In this document: positions 26,995-38,004 of the stretch, one piece after another | Layout: the number at the start of each line of letters is the position of its first letter | Position numbering within the stretch: position 1 is the first letter of the stretch | Assembly: GCA_905477785.1 (NCBI GenBank) | Contig: CAJQGR010000019.1 | Span: 1-50,023, forward strand | DNA from: an uncultured Hellea sp. | GTDB lineage: Bacteria > Pseudomonadota > Alphaproteobacteria > Caulobacterales > Maricaulaceae | Direction: 5' to 3' | DNA: 50,023 nt | The notes under the pieces: model-generated | The model's database searches: none | Told to the model about the DNA's origin: nothing | What the model saw: the letters and a program-made list of their open reading frames with translations, nothing else | Program-made: the position numbers and the translations under genes

Positions 26995-28476
26995 TTACAG
27001 GTCTAGCAATAAACGTTCAGGATCCTCTAAACACTCTTTAACTCTTACCAGAAAAGTTACAGCCTCTTTGCCATCAACTATACGGTGATCATAACTCAAT
27101 GCCAAATACATCATCGGTCTGATAACAATTTGATCATCTATTACAATAGGGCGCTTCTCTATTTTATGCATCCCTAAGATACCAACCTGCGGAGGGTTTA
27201 ATATTGGTGATGACATCAATGAACCATAGACTCCACCATTGGAAATAGTAAACGTGCCTCCCATCATATCATCCATTGAAAGCAATCCGTCGCGAGCCTT
27301 TGCTCCTAAGTCGCCTATACCTCTTTCAATACCTCCAAGTGAAAGACTATCGCAACTTCGCAGTACTGGAACTACAAGTCCTTTTGGTGTTCCAACAGCA
27401 ACACTAATATCATAATAATTCTTATAAATAATATCGGTACCATCTATTTCAGCATTAACAGCTGGAACATCTTTTAGTGCTTGTACGCATGCTTTAACAA
27501 AAAAGCTCATAAAGCCCAATTTTACACCGTGCTTTGAAACAAAGATTTCTTTATAATTATTTCTCATCCGAATTATGTTACTCATATCTACTTCATTATA
27601 GGTAGTAAGCATAGCAGCAGTGTTCTGAGCATCTTTCAAACGACGAGAAATTGTTTGGCGCAACCGAGACATTCGTACTCGTTCTTCTCTTAATTCTGAT
27701 ACTTTTAATCCAGTCCCATTTATATTGCTTTCGATAGAGTCTGGAGCATCTAAATTAGTATTTGCAATGGCAGACAAAGTGTCACCTTTGGTTATTCGGC
27801 CATCCTTACCCGTACCTTTCATAGATGATATATTGAGGTCCTTTTCTTTGATAAGCCTCTCAGCACTTGGCATAGGGGCTTTCTTAGGCTTCAATGCTTC
27901 TGCTTTATTATCAGATACTGCACTTTCTTTATTATTATCAGCGTTTTTATTTGAATCAATTGGCTTTAACTCGCAAAGAACTTGGCCGACTGATGCAGTT
28001 TCGCCTTCAATAACATTGATGGCAGTAATTATACCTGTAAAGGGGGCTACAATTTCTTGAGAGGCTTTATCAGTTTCTAATTCGACTATAGCCTCATCTT
28101 TAACTACTTTATCTCCAATATTTTTGCTCCAAGATGCAATAGTAACTTCCGATACTGATTCTCCTAAATTCGGAACTGTAATTTGAGTTGAAGAAGTATT
28201 ATTAGAAGCAGATATGTCTTTTTGTAGAGCAAGACTGGGATTATTCGAATTTATACGCGCTACTAAAGTTCCCACCGCAACATTATCGCCCTCTTTGGCT
28301 AATATTTCTTCTATGACACCGTCCGCAGGAGATACAATTTCTTGGGCAGCTTTATCGGTTTCGAGTTCAAGAATTGGATCATCTTTTTTTATTATATCAC
28401 CTACTTTTTTAAACCATTGAGCAATTGTGACTTCAGAAACACTTTCACCAACATTCGGTATGATAATATCAGTCAT
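26995..28476 (-). CDS. sucB: 2-oxoglutarate dehydrogenase E2 (dihydrolipoyl succinyltransferase) with two lipoyl domains
   Basis: This 493-aa protein transfers the succinyl group to CoA in the TCA cycle. It has two tandem lipoyl domains: 1-76 (Lys42 in [10 protein letters not shown]) and about 98-172 (Lys137 in [10 protein letters not shown]). After a polar linker comes a peripheral-subunit-binding domain (about 198-237: [19 protein letters not shown]) and the catalytic domain, with DHRIVDG near 463. Most SucB proteins have one lipoyl domain and about 400 residues; the extra domain accounts for the extra length here. The gene begins 9 bp after sucA. Confidence 0.96.
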   Translation of the reverse strand: MTDIIIPNVGESVSEVTIAQWFKKVGDIIKKDDPILELETDKAAQEIVSPADGVIEEILAKEGDNVAVGTLVARINSNNPSLALQKDISASNNTSSTQITVPNLGESVSEVTIASWSKNIGDKVVKDEAIVELETDKASQEIVAPFTGIITAINVIEGETASVGQVLCELKPIDSNKNADNNKESAVSDNKAEALKPKKAPMPSAERLIKEKDLNISSMKGTGKDGRITKGDTLSAIANTNLDAPDSIESNINGTGLKVSELREERVRMSRLRQTISRRLKDAQNTAAMLTTYNEVDMSNIIRMRNNYKEIFVSKHGVKLGFMSFFVKACVQALKDVPAVNAEIDGTDIIYKNYYDISVAVGTPKGLVVPVLRSCDSLSLGGIERGIGDLGAKARDGLLSMDDMMGGTFTISNGGVYGSLMSSPILNPPQVGILGMHKIEKRPIVIDDQIVIRPMMYLALSYDHRIVDGKEAVTFLVRVKECLEDPERLLLDL

Positions 28477-28485
28477 ATATTCAAC

Positions 28486-31449
28486 CTATTTTGTAAAAGC
28501 ATTATCAATAATGCTTTGCTGTTCTCTTTTATGTTTAACTGCAATACCTGTTGCAGTCGAGGCTGCGGAGGCTCGTCCTATATAACGTATACGATCTTGC
28601 TTTACATTTATAGATAATAATGTTTCATCAATAAGTGGGTTTATAAAAGACCAAGCGCCCATATTTTTAGGTTCTTCTTGACACCAAACAAATTCTGCAT
28701 TGTTAAATCGCTTCAATTCTTTATTCATCGCATGCTCAGGGTAAGGGTATAATTGCTCTACTCTGAGTAGATAAACATCATTTCTATGCAATTTTTCTCT
28801 TGCTTCAAATAAATCATAATAAATCTTACCAGAGCAAATGATAACCCGTTTTACCTTATTATCAGAACATAGTTTTATATTAGTTACTTCTGGTCTAAAC
28901 TCTGCATCATCCCACAAAAGCCTATGAAAATCAGACCCTGTTGACATTTCTTCAAAGGTAGAAACACATAATTTATGACGAAGTAGAGACTTTGGGCTCA
29001 TATTTATTAAAGGCTTCCTAAAATTACGCTTAACTTGACGCCTCAAAACATGAAAGTAATTTGCAGGAGTAGTTACATTAGTTACTTGCATATTATCTTC
29101 AGCACACATTTGTAAATAACGTTCGAGCCTAGCTGAACTATGCTCAGGGCCTTGACCCTCATATCCATGCGGTAATAACATAACAAGACCCGACATTCGT
29201 AACCACTTTTGCTCAGCACTTGAAATAAATTGGTCGACCATGACTTGAGCACCATTAGCAAAATCACCAAATTGCGCTTCCCATATTGTTAAACCTTTAG
29301 GAGTTGCGGAAGAAAAGCCATATTCAAATCCTAAAACAGCTTCTTCCGATAAATGTGAGTTTAATACTTGATAATACTCTTGTGTATCGGAGATATTATT
29401 TAAAGGTGTATATTTCTCTTCAGTTACTTGATCTATTATATGTGACTGTCTTTGTGAAAAAGTACCTCTTTCTGAATCTTGACCAGATAGTCGTACAGGA
29501 TGTCCCTCGGAAATTAATGTTCCAAAGGCTAAATGCTCAGCTAGACCCCAATCAATATTTTTCTCTGCAATAATTTTTTCAAATCTAGCATTTATAATTC
29601 GTTTTAAAGTGCGATGAATATTAACAGTTTCAGGTATTGAAGTAATTTTTTTGCCAATTTCTCTTAGCGCTTCTAACTTTACCGATGTATCGCCTTGGCG
29701 TCTCTCATCTTTTGCTTCTGGCTGAGATAAGCCTTGCCAAACTCCTTGTAACCAATCTGGGGGTTGAGTTTTAAATGACTTTGCTTTTTCAAATTCAGAG
29801 TCTAGCTTTGCGTAAACATTGGCTACATCACCTTGATGTTCTTCTACAGTTAAATCACCCGCTTTGATTAAACGGTCTGCATAAATCTCTCTTGTTGTCT
29901 TTTTTCCATCAATTGCTTTATACATCAGTGGTTGAGTAAAAGAAGGATCATCACCTTCATTGTGTCCATATCTTCGGTAGCAAATGATATCAAGCACAAC
30001 GTCTTTTCCAAATTTCTGACGGTACTCAGTTGCCACCCGTGCAGCAAACACTACTGATTCTGGATCATCCCCGTTAACATGAAATACTGGTGCCTCAACC
30101 ATAAACGCCACATCAGAGCAGTATTGACCAGAACGGTACTCACTTGGTGTAGTTGTGAAGCCAATTTGGTTGTTTACTACTACATGAATAGTACCTCCAG
30201 TTCTGTAACCCACTAATTGGCTCATTTGGAAACATTCCATAACAACACCCTGACCAGCAAAAGCACTATCCCCATGAAGAATGACTGCCATTACTTTTTC
30301 GGGGTTATGGGATTGATATGTCCCAGAAGCCATTTGTTGCTTTGCTCTGGCCTTACCCATGACTACAGGTGAAACAACCTCAAGGTGCGAAGGGTTAGGC
30401 GCGAGAGAAAGGTGTACTTTATTTCCATCAAATTGACGGTCGTTAGATACACCTAAGTGATATTTTACGTCTCCAGAACCATAGTCATCGCCCCCTGATG
30501 ATACACCTCCTAAAAATTCATGAAAAATAGCAGAATAAGGCTTTTGCATTACTGAGGCCATTACATTTAAACGACCTCTGTGCGGCATACCAAAATTAAT
30601 ATCTTCAAGCCCTAACTGCCCTCCCCGTTTAATAATTTGTTCTAATGCTGGTAGCAAACTCTCAGCACCATCTAAACCGAAACGTTTTGTACCAGGGTAT
30701 CGTTTGTGAATAAGTTGTTCAAACGCTTCGCCCTCTATAAGTTTATGTAAAATTGCTCTTCTGCCTTCTTTAGAAAAACTAATTTCTTTATCTGGGCCCT
30801 CGATACGTTGTTGCAGCCAACTCTTTTCGTCTGGGTCAGATATATGCATAAATTGCATTCCAAAGGTCGAACAATAAGTACGCTTAACAATTTCTAGTAT
30901 TCGATTAATGGATGCAGTTTGTAATCCTAGAACTCCATCGATAAAAATCTCTCTATCCAAATCACTATCAGAAAACCCATATGTTGAAGGTTCGAGCTCC
31001 GAGTGTACTTCAGGTTTCTGCATATTTAGTGGATCTAGAGTAGCTATTAAATGCCCTCTCATACGGAAAGCTCTAATTAACATCAAAGCACGTAAACTAT
31101 CCTTAGTTGCCTGCCTAACATCGTCAATAGAAGCATTGGGCATATGTTTAGAAACTTTTTTTTCTAATGTAACATTTTCAATCCAGTCTGAAGTTAGAGC
31201 TGAAGTTATTTCTCCATTAATATCTTTAGGCCAATTTTCAGATTTCCAACTTGGGCCATTAGCATTTAATTTAGCATTTCCAGGATCTTCATCCAAAGAA
31301 AAGAAATATTGCTGCCAACTAGGGTCAACACTTTGAGGGTCAGCAAAATACTTAGCTTGCATTTTTTCAAGATAAGATGCGTTTCCGCCATCAAGAAATA
31401 ATGTCTCGAGCATTTCTTTATTTTTTTTACTACGACCTTTGTTAGTCAT
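28486..31449 (-). CDS. sucA: 2-oxoglutarate dehydrogenase E1
   Basis: This 987-aa thiamine-diphosphate-dependent enzyme decarboxylates 2-oxoglutarate in the TCA cycle. It has the N-terminal peripheral segment (SYLEKMQAKYFADPQSVDPSW), the HRGRLNVMASVM motif, a TPP-binding region HGDSAFAGQGVVMECFQMSQ to VVNNQIGFTT (about 390-430), and a C-terminal transketolase-type domain (FGDFANGAQVMVDQFISSAE). The length is typical for SucA. It lies between sucD and sucB on the same strand. Confidence 0.98.
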   Translation of the reverse strand: MTNKGRSKKNKEMLETLFLDGGNASYLEKMQAKYFADPQSVDPSWQQYFFSLDEDPGNAKLNANGPSWKSENWPKDINGEITSALTSDWIENVTLEKKVSKHMPNASIDDVRQATKDSLRALMLIRAFRMRGHLIATLDPLNMQKPEVHSELEPSTYGFSDSDLDREIFIDGVLGLQTASINRILEIVKRTYCSTFGMQFMHISDPDEKSWLQQRIEGPDKEISFSKEGRRAILHKLIEGEAFEQLIHKRYPGTKRFGLDGAESLLPALEQIIKRGGQLGLEDINFGMPHRGRLNVMASVMQKPYSAIFHEFLGGVSSGGDDYGSGDVKYHLGVSNDRQFDGNKVHLSLAPNPSHLEVVSPVVMGKARAKQQMASGTYQSHNPEKVMAVILHGDSAFAGQGVVMECFQMSQLVGYRTGGTIHVVVNNQIGFTTTPSEYRSGQYCSDVAFMVEAPVFHVNGDDPESVVFAARVATEYRQKFGKDVVLDIICYRRYGHNEGDDPSFTQPLMYKAIDGKKTTREIYADRLIKAGDLTVEEHQGDVANVYAKLDSEFEKAKSFKTQPPDWLQGVWQGLSQPEAKDERRQGDTSVKLEALREIGKKITSIPETVNIHRTLKRIINARFEKIIAEKNIDWGLAEHLAFGTLISEGHPVRLSGQDSERGTFSQRQSHIIDQVTEEKYTPLNNISDTQEYYQVLNSHLSEEAVLGFEYGFSSATPKGLTIWEAQFGDFANGAQVMVDQFISSAEQKWLRMSGLVMLLPHGYEGQGPEHSSARLERYLQMCAEDNMQVTNVTTPANYFHVLRRQVKRNFRKPLINMSPKSLLRHKLCVSTFEEMSTGSDFHRLLWDDAEFRPEVTNIKLCSDNKVKRVIICSGKIYYDLFEAREKLHRNDVYLLRVEQLYPYPEHAMNKELKRFNNAEFVWCQEEPKNMGAWSFINPLIDETLLSINVKQDRIRYIGRASAASTATGIAVKHKREQQSIIDNAFTK

Positions 31450-31479
31450 AACATACCGTCTTTCAGAGCAATTATGCTC

Positions 31480-32367
31480 CTATCCGTTGAGAACTTCCAT
31501 CATTGTAACACCGAGCTTTGCAGGCGAGTCAGAAACACGTATTCCTGCTTTTTCCATTGCCATTATTTTATCTTCAGCACCGCCTTTTCCGCCGGAAACT
31601 ATAGCTCCAGCATGCCCCATAGTACGACCTGGGGGAGCAGTACGCCCCGCAATAAACCCAACCATAGGTTTTTTGATACCCTTTTTTGCCATATGAGAAA
31701 CATATTCAGCAGCTTCTTCTTCAGCCGATCCTCCGATCTCACCAATCATAATTATTTGTTTGGTATCTTCATCGTTAAAAAATAGTTCCAAACAATCAAT
31801 GAAGTTTGTTCCATTAATAGGATCTCCTCCAATTCCAATGGCAGTGGTTTGACCCAAACCAACTTGAGAAGTTTGAAAGACAGCTTCATATGTTAATGTT
31901 CCTGAACGAGATACAACACCACAACTTCCTTTTTTGAATATTTTACCTGGCATAATACCAATCTTACATTCCTCTGGAGTTAAAACACCTGGGCAATTAG
32001 GGCCTATTAACCTTGAGTTTGAGCCTTGAAGTGCTCGTTTAACAGGTATCATATCAGCTACAGGGACTCCTTCAGTAATTGTAATAATTAATTCCATCTG
32101 AGCCTCTATAGCCTCTAGAATTGAGTCGGCTGCAAAGGGAGGTGGCACATAAATTACTGAAGCTGTAGCACCTGTAGCATGTTTAGCCTCAGCAACAGTA
32201 TCATAATTTGGTAAGCCAATATGAGTACTTCCACCTTTTCCTGGAGTAACGCCAGCAACCATTTTGGTGTCATAATAAGCAAGGGCTTGCTCTGTATGGA
32301 ATGTACCGGTTTTACCAGTCATGCCTTGAGTAATAATTTTTGTATCTTTATTAATAAGAACTGACAT
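31480..32367 (-). CDS. sucD: succinyl-CoA synthetase, alpha subunit
   Basis: This 295-aa subunit carries the CoA-binding fold ([20 protein letters not shown]) and the phospho-histidine in [12 protein letters not shown] (about residue 252). With SucC it makes succinate and a nucleoside triphosphate from succinyl-CoA. The start codon shares one base with the sucC stop (TAATG), so the two are translationally coupled. The size and motifs are normal. Confidence 0.98.
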   Translation of the reverse strand: MSVLINKDTKIITQGMTGKTGTFHTEQALAYYDTKMVAGVTPGKGGSTHIGLPNYDTVAEAKHATGATASVIYVPPPFAADSILEAIEAQMELIITITEGVPVADMIPVKRALQGSNSRLIGPNCPGVLTPEECKIGIMPGKIFKKGSCGVVSRSGTLTYEAVFQTSQVGLGQTTAIGIGGDPINGTNFIDCLELFFNDEDTKQIIMIGEIGGSAEEEAAEYVSHMAKKGIKKPMVGFIAGRTAPPGRTMGHAGAIVSGGKGGAEDKIMAMEKAGIRVSDSPAKLGVTMMEVLNG

Positions 32368-33563
32368 TATATTGCTCCAACCGCTGCTACAATCTTCTGT
32401 GCAGCATCATCTAAGTCATCAGCAGCTATTACGTTCAAACCTGAGTCATTGATTATATCTTTACCCTCTTCTACATTTGTTCCTTCAAGCCTCACAACTA
32501 AAGGGACCTTAAGACCGACCTCTTTGACAGCATCTACAGTTCCTTGAGCAATAACATCACATTTCATTATTCCACCAAAAATATTAATAAGTATTCCCTT
32601 AACCTTGGAATCTGATGTCAAAATTTTAAAGGCAGCTACAATATTTTCTTTTGTGGCTCCTCCACCCACATCTAAAAAGTTTGCAGGCTCTGCTCCATAT
32701 AACTTTATGATATCCATAGTTGACATAGCCAGTCCAGCACCATTTACCATGCACCCAATATTTCCATCAAGTGCTACATATGATAAATCAAATTTCTTAG
32801 CCTCGGTTTCTTTAGAGTCCTCTTCTGTGGCATCGCGCAATTCTTGAATGTCTTTATGACGGAAAAGAGCATTCTCATCAAAACTAATTTTAGCGTCTAA
32901 ACAATGCAGTTTTTGACTCTCAGTAACAATTAATGGATTAATTTCTAACATGCTCATATCTTTAGACAGAAATCCGTCATATAATATGCGTCCAAGAGTA
33001 TTTGCTTGTTTTGCTAAATCTCCTTCCAGTTCTAAGGCTTTAGCAAGTCTGCGGCCGTGGTGGGGCATAAAACCAGTAGCAGGGTCAATGTCAAAATTAA
33101 TAACTTTTTCAGGAGTATCATGCGCAACTGCCTCTATGTCCATACCCCCTTCAGTAGAAACTATAAATGATACTCTAGAGGTTTCTCTATTTATTATAAT
33201 AGAAAGATAAAGCTCACGATCAATGTCAGAGCCATCCTCAATATATAACCTGTTAACTTGCTTGCCATCATTTCCAGTTTGAGCAGTCACAAGATGAGAC
33301 CCAAGCATTTGATGAGCATTTTCTACAACCTCTTCTACAGACCAAGCCAACCTGACACCGCCTTTTTCGCCAGCAGCGGTTTCTATGAAAGTACCCTTTC
33401 CACGACCACCAGCATGGATTTGCGATTTAACAACCCAAAGAGGTCCCCCTAATTCTATCGCTGCTGCTTCAGCTTCAGAGGCATCAAATATTGCTTTTCC
33501 CTTAGATACAGGTGCACCTATTTGTTTAAGTACAGATTTGCCTTGATATTCATGGATATTCAT
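32367..33563 (-). CDS. sucC: succinyl-CoA synthetase, beta subunit
   Basis: This 398-aa ATP-grasp subunit begins [19 protein letters not shown]. It has the nucleotide-binding segment [18 protein letters not shown], the metal-binding region [11 protein letters not shown] and the C-terminal [17 protein letters not shown], all standard for SucC. It is the first gene of the sucCDAB-lpd group, 198 bp downstream of mdh, with a candidate promoter in that gap. Confidence 0.98.
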   Translation of the reverse strand: MNIHEYQGKSVLKQIGAPVSKGKAIFDASEAEAAAIELGGPLWVVKSQIHAGGRGKGTFIETAAGEKGGVRLAWSVEEVVENAHQMLGSHLVTAQTGNDGKQVNRLYIEDGSDIDRELYLSIIINRETSRVSFIVSTEGGMDIEAVAHDTPEKVINFDIDPATGFMPHHGRRLAKALELEGDLAKQANTLGRILYDGFLSKDMSMLEINPLIVTESQKLHCLDAKISFDENALFRHKDIQELRDATEEDSKETEAKKFDLSYVALDGNIGCMVNGAGLAMSTMDIIKLYGAEPANFLDVGGGATKENIVAAFKILTSDSKVKGILINIFGGIMKCDVIAQGTVDAVKEVGLKVPLVVRLEGTNVEEGKDIINDSGLNVIAADDLDDAAQKIVAAVGAI

Positions 33564-33626
33564 GGAGTTTCTCTCAACTTTTATTTCAAATGGTCAGAAC
33601 TAAGTTTAATCCCAACTTGGATAGTG

Positions 33627-33655
33627 TCTATAAGGGTGCTATTTCTTACTAGCAA
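33627..33655 (-). promoter_or_regulatory. candidate sigma-70 promoter for sucCDAB
   Basis: Read on the minus strand, TTGCTA and TATAGA are separated by exactly 17 bp. Each agrees with the consensus at 4 of 6 positions. The predicted start of transcription lies about 55 nt before the sucC ATG. The 198-bp gap after mdh has no clear terminator, so the genes may also be reached from the mdh promoter. Confidence 0.35.
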
Positions 33656-33761
33656 CAGCCGAAAACATATTTTAATCAAAAAAATTTACCAAGTGCTTTC
33701 AAATCAGTTGAGGCAAATTAATTAATAAATGAAAATGTTTTGATTGTTGTAAAAAACCAAA

Positions 33762-34769
<1,008 letters not shown>

Positions 34770-34839
34770 CTAACTAAGCGAGTCGCAATAAGTATAACCC
34801 ATAAATAAAGTTTATTTTTTATTGATATTAATATTAGCC

Positions 34840-35925
34840 TTACTCTTCAATAAGTATTCGTCTTTGACTAAGATATTCAGTACTTCTCATCTCCATAAGT
34901 CTGCTTGATGTTCTTTCAAATTCAAACGCCCCATCACCTTTATTATAAAGTTCGTGCGGCTCCACCTCTGCACTTATTATTAATTTTGTTTTTGTTTCAT
35001 AAAGAGTGTCTATTAATGTAACAAACCTTTTAGCTTCATTACGATTATGGGCTCCTAGCTTAGGTACGTTTTCTAAGATTAATGTTTGAAAAGCATGGGA
35101 AAGCTTAAGATAATCTGCGGCTCCTAATGCATTAGCACAAAGATGGTTAAAAGTTGTTCTAGCAGTTCCTGCAGCAGTTTGGCTAATTATTAAATTGCGT
35201 CCCTGTATCCTTAAAATTGTTTCCCGTTCCCTAGCTACGCCTGTTAAGCGGTGCCACGCTTTATCTACAGCAGCAGCAGCTTTTTCACCTAATGGTGTGT
35301 AATATACCGGAGCTGCTTGTAATTGTCTTAGTCTGTGATCTGTAGCCCCCCCAAATTCATGAATTTTTAAATAGGAATGCATCAAATGAATAAAAGGTAA
35401 AAAAAGAGAGCGGTTTAATCCATTTTTATAAAGTTCTTCAGGAGATCTATTTGATGTAGCAACAACAACAATATCCTTTTTCCATAAAGCTTCAAAAAGA
35501 CGCGAAAGTATCATAGCATCAGTAATATCAGTGACATGAAATTCATCGAAGCATAATAATTTAGATTCCTGAGCTATTTCTTTAGCTACAGGTTTAATAG
35601 GATCACCTTCGCCAAACTTACGCCAATAGTTCATTCGTGAATGCACTTTAAGCATAAAAGAATGAAAGTGAACTCTATTCTTATTTTTAACCTCTGCCAT
35701 ATCAAAAAACCAATCCATTAACATTGATTTTCCTCTTCCAACACCGCCCCAAAGATATAAACCTTTTATAAATTTAGGGCGCAACCGAAAATTTCTGAAC
35801 GCAATTGAACGATTAGACAATCGTTCCAATAATTCGTCGAGATGTTTGGCTGCTTCTAATTGAGATTGATCAGAGGTTAGCTCACCAGTAACAACACGTG
35901 ATTTAAGTTCAGAAACTACGCTCAT
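34840..35925 (-). CDS. zapE: cell division protein ZapE / AFG1-like ATPase
   Basis: This 361-aa AAA-type ATPase has Walker A GGVGRGKS (60-67) and Walker B LLCFDEFHVTD (123-133). The RSLFLPFIHLM and YYTPLG segments are typical of the AFG1/ZapE family. ZapE acts with FtsZ at the division site in E. coli, and mitochondrial AFG1 helps protein quality control. Its position upstream of mdh and suc genes is common in alphaproteobacteria. The ATG overlaps the stop of a small membrane-protein gene (ATGA), so translation is likely coupled. Confidence 0.95.
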   Translation of the reverse strand: MSVVSELKSRVVTGELTSDQSQLEAAKHLDELLERLSNRSIAFRNFRLRPKFIKGLYLWGGVGRGKSMLMDWFFDMAEVKNKNRVHFHSFMLKVHSRMNYWRKFGEGDPIKPVAKEIAQESKLLCFDEFHVTDITDAMILSRLFEALWKKDIVVVATSNRSPEELYKNGLNRSLFLPFIHLMHSYLKIHEFGGATDHRLRQLQAAPVYYTPLGEKAAAAVDKAWHRLTGVARERETILRIQGRNLIISQTAAGTARTTFNHLCANALGAADYLKLSHAFQTLILENVPKLGAHNRNEAKRFVTLIDTLYETKTKLIISAEVEPHELYNKGDGAFEFERTSSRLMEMRSTEYLSQRRILIEE

Positions 35926-36098
35926 GACAAGTCAAGCAAAAGAAGAATAGCTAAAATAGGTAATCCAAAGCTGATAATTATTAAAAACAGCAAAAGTAAT
36001 TTATTTTTTATAGGTGCAGCACGCATAAATCTACCTAACGTGGCTCTGAATAAGGTCAAGAGGTAGTTAATAAGTAATTTCCTTAAGCTTTCGTTCAT
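35922..36098 (-). CDS. small single-span membrane protein, function unknown
   Basis: This 58-aa protein has a basic N-terminal half (RKLLINYLLTLFRATLGRFMRAAP) and one strong C-terminal membrane helix (about 34-57, Leu/Ile rich). I use the ATG at 36098; an upstream TTG at 36179 would reach to 1 bp from the divergent gene and leave no promoter. A perfect TATAAT on the minus strand (36110-36105) ends 7 bp before this ATG, so the mRNA may be leaderless. The stop overlaps zapE by 4 bp. I do not recognise a family. A role with ZapE at the membrane is only suggested by the coupling. Confidence 0.6.
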   Translation of the reverse strand: MNESLRKLLINYLLTLFRATLGRFMRAAPIKNKLLLLFLIIISFGLPILAILLLLDLS

Positions 36099-36104
36099 TT
36101 TCAG

Positions 36105-36110
36105 ATTATA
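36105..36110 (-). promoter_or_regulatory. candidate -10 element for the small membrane protein and zapE
   Basis: A perfect TATAAT on the minus strand lies just before the ATG at 36098. No good -35 is found at 16-18 bp. If used, transcription would start at or within a base or two of the ATG. Confidence 0.35.
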
Positions 36111-36180
36111 AAGTGTTGGCAACAGAAACAAATCACTACAGCTGTATTCTTTTGCATTAGGATATACCGGAGAGACCAAA

Positions 36181-37392
36181 ATGGAAAAAATTAGTCAATC
36201 AGTGGGAGACATCTTACCAAGTAATCTACAGTGGCTTTCAGGGCCCTTGATAGCTTTGGGGGTAATTATTATTGGATATTTCATATCAAAAATTGCACAA
36301 GCTGTAATTTCAAGTGCAATAAATCGAACTGGAATTGGACGCAAGGTAAAGACTACAGGGGGAAATATTGGAAAATCACTGTCAAAGGCAGTTTTTTGGG
36401 TTCTTTGGTTAATATTTATTCTTATGGGCCTTGGCGAATTTCCATTACTCTCCAGTCAACTCAGTTTTCTAAATGGTATGATGGATAATATTTTAAACTA
36501 TCTACCGCAGCTTGCTGTAGGTGCTTTTGTGCTCACAGTTGGTATTTTCTTGTCTCGAGTAGTAAAAGAGGCACTGACATCTACCTTAGAAGCAGCTCAA
36601 ATAGATAATCTAGTAACACGTTTTGGGTTAACTGGTGATGAAGATAAATCAACATCGCTAGCAAAAAGTTCAGGATTAATAGTAGCAGCTGTCGTGATCA
36701 TAACAGCTGCTGCGACTGCAATTGGGATTTGGAATATACCAGGGGTTTCAGCTCCAGTAGCAGATCTGTTAAATGCAATTTTGGGATATATACCAAGAAT
36801 TATTGGAGCTGCAATTATTCTATGTATATTTGTTTTTATAGGAAAATTTGTTTCTAATTTAGCTAAAAGCACATTGCCCGCTTTAGGTATCGATAACTCA
36901 TTATCATCTTTTGCAAGCTTGGATGGTAAGGGAACAAGTTTTATACCTTCTGTTATAATTGGAAATATAGGCTTTATAGGAGTAGCACTTACAGGGCTTA
37001 CAGCAGCTATGAAGGCTCTAGGCATTGATGAGCTAACTAACGTATTTAATACATTACTTGAAATTGGAGGAAGAGTTGTCCTAGGTGCAGTAATCATAGG
37101 TGCAGGTCTGTTTATAACTAATTTTATAGCTAAGATCGTTACACAGACATCCGGAGACCTCGCAGGTAAAATAATAAAGTATGCAACTATGATAATAGTT
37201 ATATTTATGGGCTTGGAAACCATGCAACTAGGTGAAGGCATAGTTGATACAGCATTTCGTTATTCCGCCATGGCTGCGGCAGTCGCAGCTGGAGCAGGAG
37301 GTGCAATTGCCTTTGGTCTTGGAGGTCGTGAATGGGCCGCAAAAAAACTAGAGTTATGGATGCCGAGTAATAAGAATACCAGAAAAAGGTGA
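36181..37392 (+). CDS. TM-helix-repeat protein related to mechanosensitive channels
   Basis: This 403-aa membrane protein is built from repeated amphipathic membrane helices of the 'conserved TM helix' type (PF05552-like): about 20-45 (GPLIALGVIIIGYFISKIAQ), 97-122 (LPQLAVGAFVLTVGIFLSRVV), 202-226 (IPRIIGAAIILCIFVFIGKF) and 298-322 (GGRVVLGAVIIGAGLFITNFIAKI). A Gly/Ala-rich helix near the C-terminus (AMAAAVAAGAGGAIAFGLGGREWA) resembles the pore helix of MscS-type channels, but no MscS beta domain follows. Such proteins are often annotated as small-conductance mechanosensitive channels, though channel activity is not certain. GGAG precedes the ATG. It is divergent from the small membrane protein and zapE. 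Confidence 0.82.
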   Translation: MEKISQSVGDILPSNLQWLSGPLIALGVIIIGYFISKIAQAVISSAINRTGIGRKVKTTGGNIGKSLSKAVFWVLWLIFILMGLGEFPLLSSQLSFLNGMMDNILNYLPQLAVGAFVLTVGIFLSRVVKEALTSTLEAAQIDNLVTRFGLTGDEDKSTSLAKSSGLIVAAVVIITAAATAIGIWNIPGVSAPVADLLNAILGYIPRIIGAAIILCIFVFIGKFVSNLAKSTLPALGIDNSLSSFASLDGKGTSFIPSVIIGNIGFIGVALTGLTAAMKALGIDELTNVFNTLLEIGGRVVLGAVIIGAGLFITNFIAKIVTQTSGDLAGKIIKYATMIIVIFMGLETMQLGEGIVDTAFRYSAMAAAVAAGAGGAIAFGLGGREWAAKKLELWMPSNKNTRKR

Positions 37393-37399
37393 CTGCTTG

Positions 37400-37876
37400 T
37401 TAATTACTAATACTTTGCAAAAGTGACTTATTACTCAAGCACTCTAACGGTAATGAAACCAATTTAGTTATACGGCTATAAAATATATCATAAACATCAC
37501 AGAATGATTTAGCACGCTCATCAGGATCGCCAATACTTACAGGATCAAAAGCAGGCCAATGAATTTTTATACCTTTCCCAGGAAATATAGGACACGATTC
37601 TTTTGCTGCGTTATCGCAAACAGTTATCACAATATCCATTGCAGGTCCGGCTGTAAATTCACTCCAAGATTTTGAACGATAAGACTCAATAGAGTGACCT
37701 CTATTAAATAACTCTCTCAAAGCATCAGGGTGTGGTTTTTTAGAGGGTTTGCTACCTGCTGACCAAGCAATAAAATTGTCTTTACCAATATCGTTTAATA
37801 TTGCTTCAGACATAATTGATCGAGCTGAATTTCCAGTACAGAGAAACAAAACATTAATTGGGTTAAATCTTAACAT
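37400..37876 (-). CDS. arsenate reductase / low-molecular-weight phosphatase-like protein
   Basis: This 158-aa protein of the LMW protein-tyrosine-phosphatase fold has the phosphate loop CTGNSARS (Cys13 to Arg19). The later VCDNAAKESCPIFPG segment supplies the extra cysteines typical of the ArsC-type arsenate reductases of this fold. It probably reduces arsenate to arsenite with thiol help. No other ars gene is seen nearby, so a phosphatase role cannot be excluded. Its 3' end lies 7 bp from the convergent TM-helix protein gene. Confidence 0.88.
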   Translation of the reverse strand: MLRFNPINVLFLCTGNSARSIMSEAILNDIGKDNFIAWSAGSKPSKKPHPDALRELFNRGHSIESYRSKSWSEFTAGPAMDIVITVCDNAAKESCPIFPGKGIKIHWPAFDPVSIGDPDERAKSFCDVYDIFYSRITKLVSLPLECLSNKSLLQSISN

Positions 37877-38004
37877 TTTTTAACTTTCTTAAGTTAATTG
37901 AACTTCTTACCTGCAGATCTATAAACATAATCAATAAATACTTTCAAGCTAGTGGCCTTCAATTTTATTTTCTTTTTTAGCGCAATAGTATTATAGAAAC
38001 TTAG

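Noticed and set aside
30908-31336. A 142-codon open frame on the plus strand opposite sucA
   Set aside because: It lies fully within a conserved sucA region and shows no recognisable domain; it is a shadow of sucA.
36099-36179. Longer (85-aa) form of the small membrane protein before zapE, starting with TTG
   Set aside because: Its start would be 1 bp from the start of the divergent gene, leaving no promoter space, and the extra residues show no pattern.
36597-37241. A 214-codon open frame on the minus strand opposite the TM-helix-repeat gene
   Set aside because: It is rich in Pro, Ile and Thr, has no family signature or ribosome site, and mirrors the strongly supported membrane protein on the plus strand.
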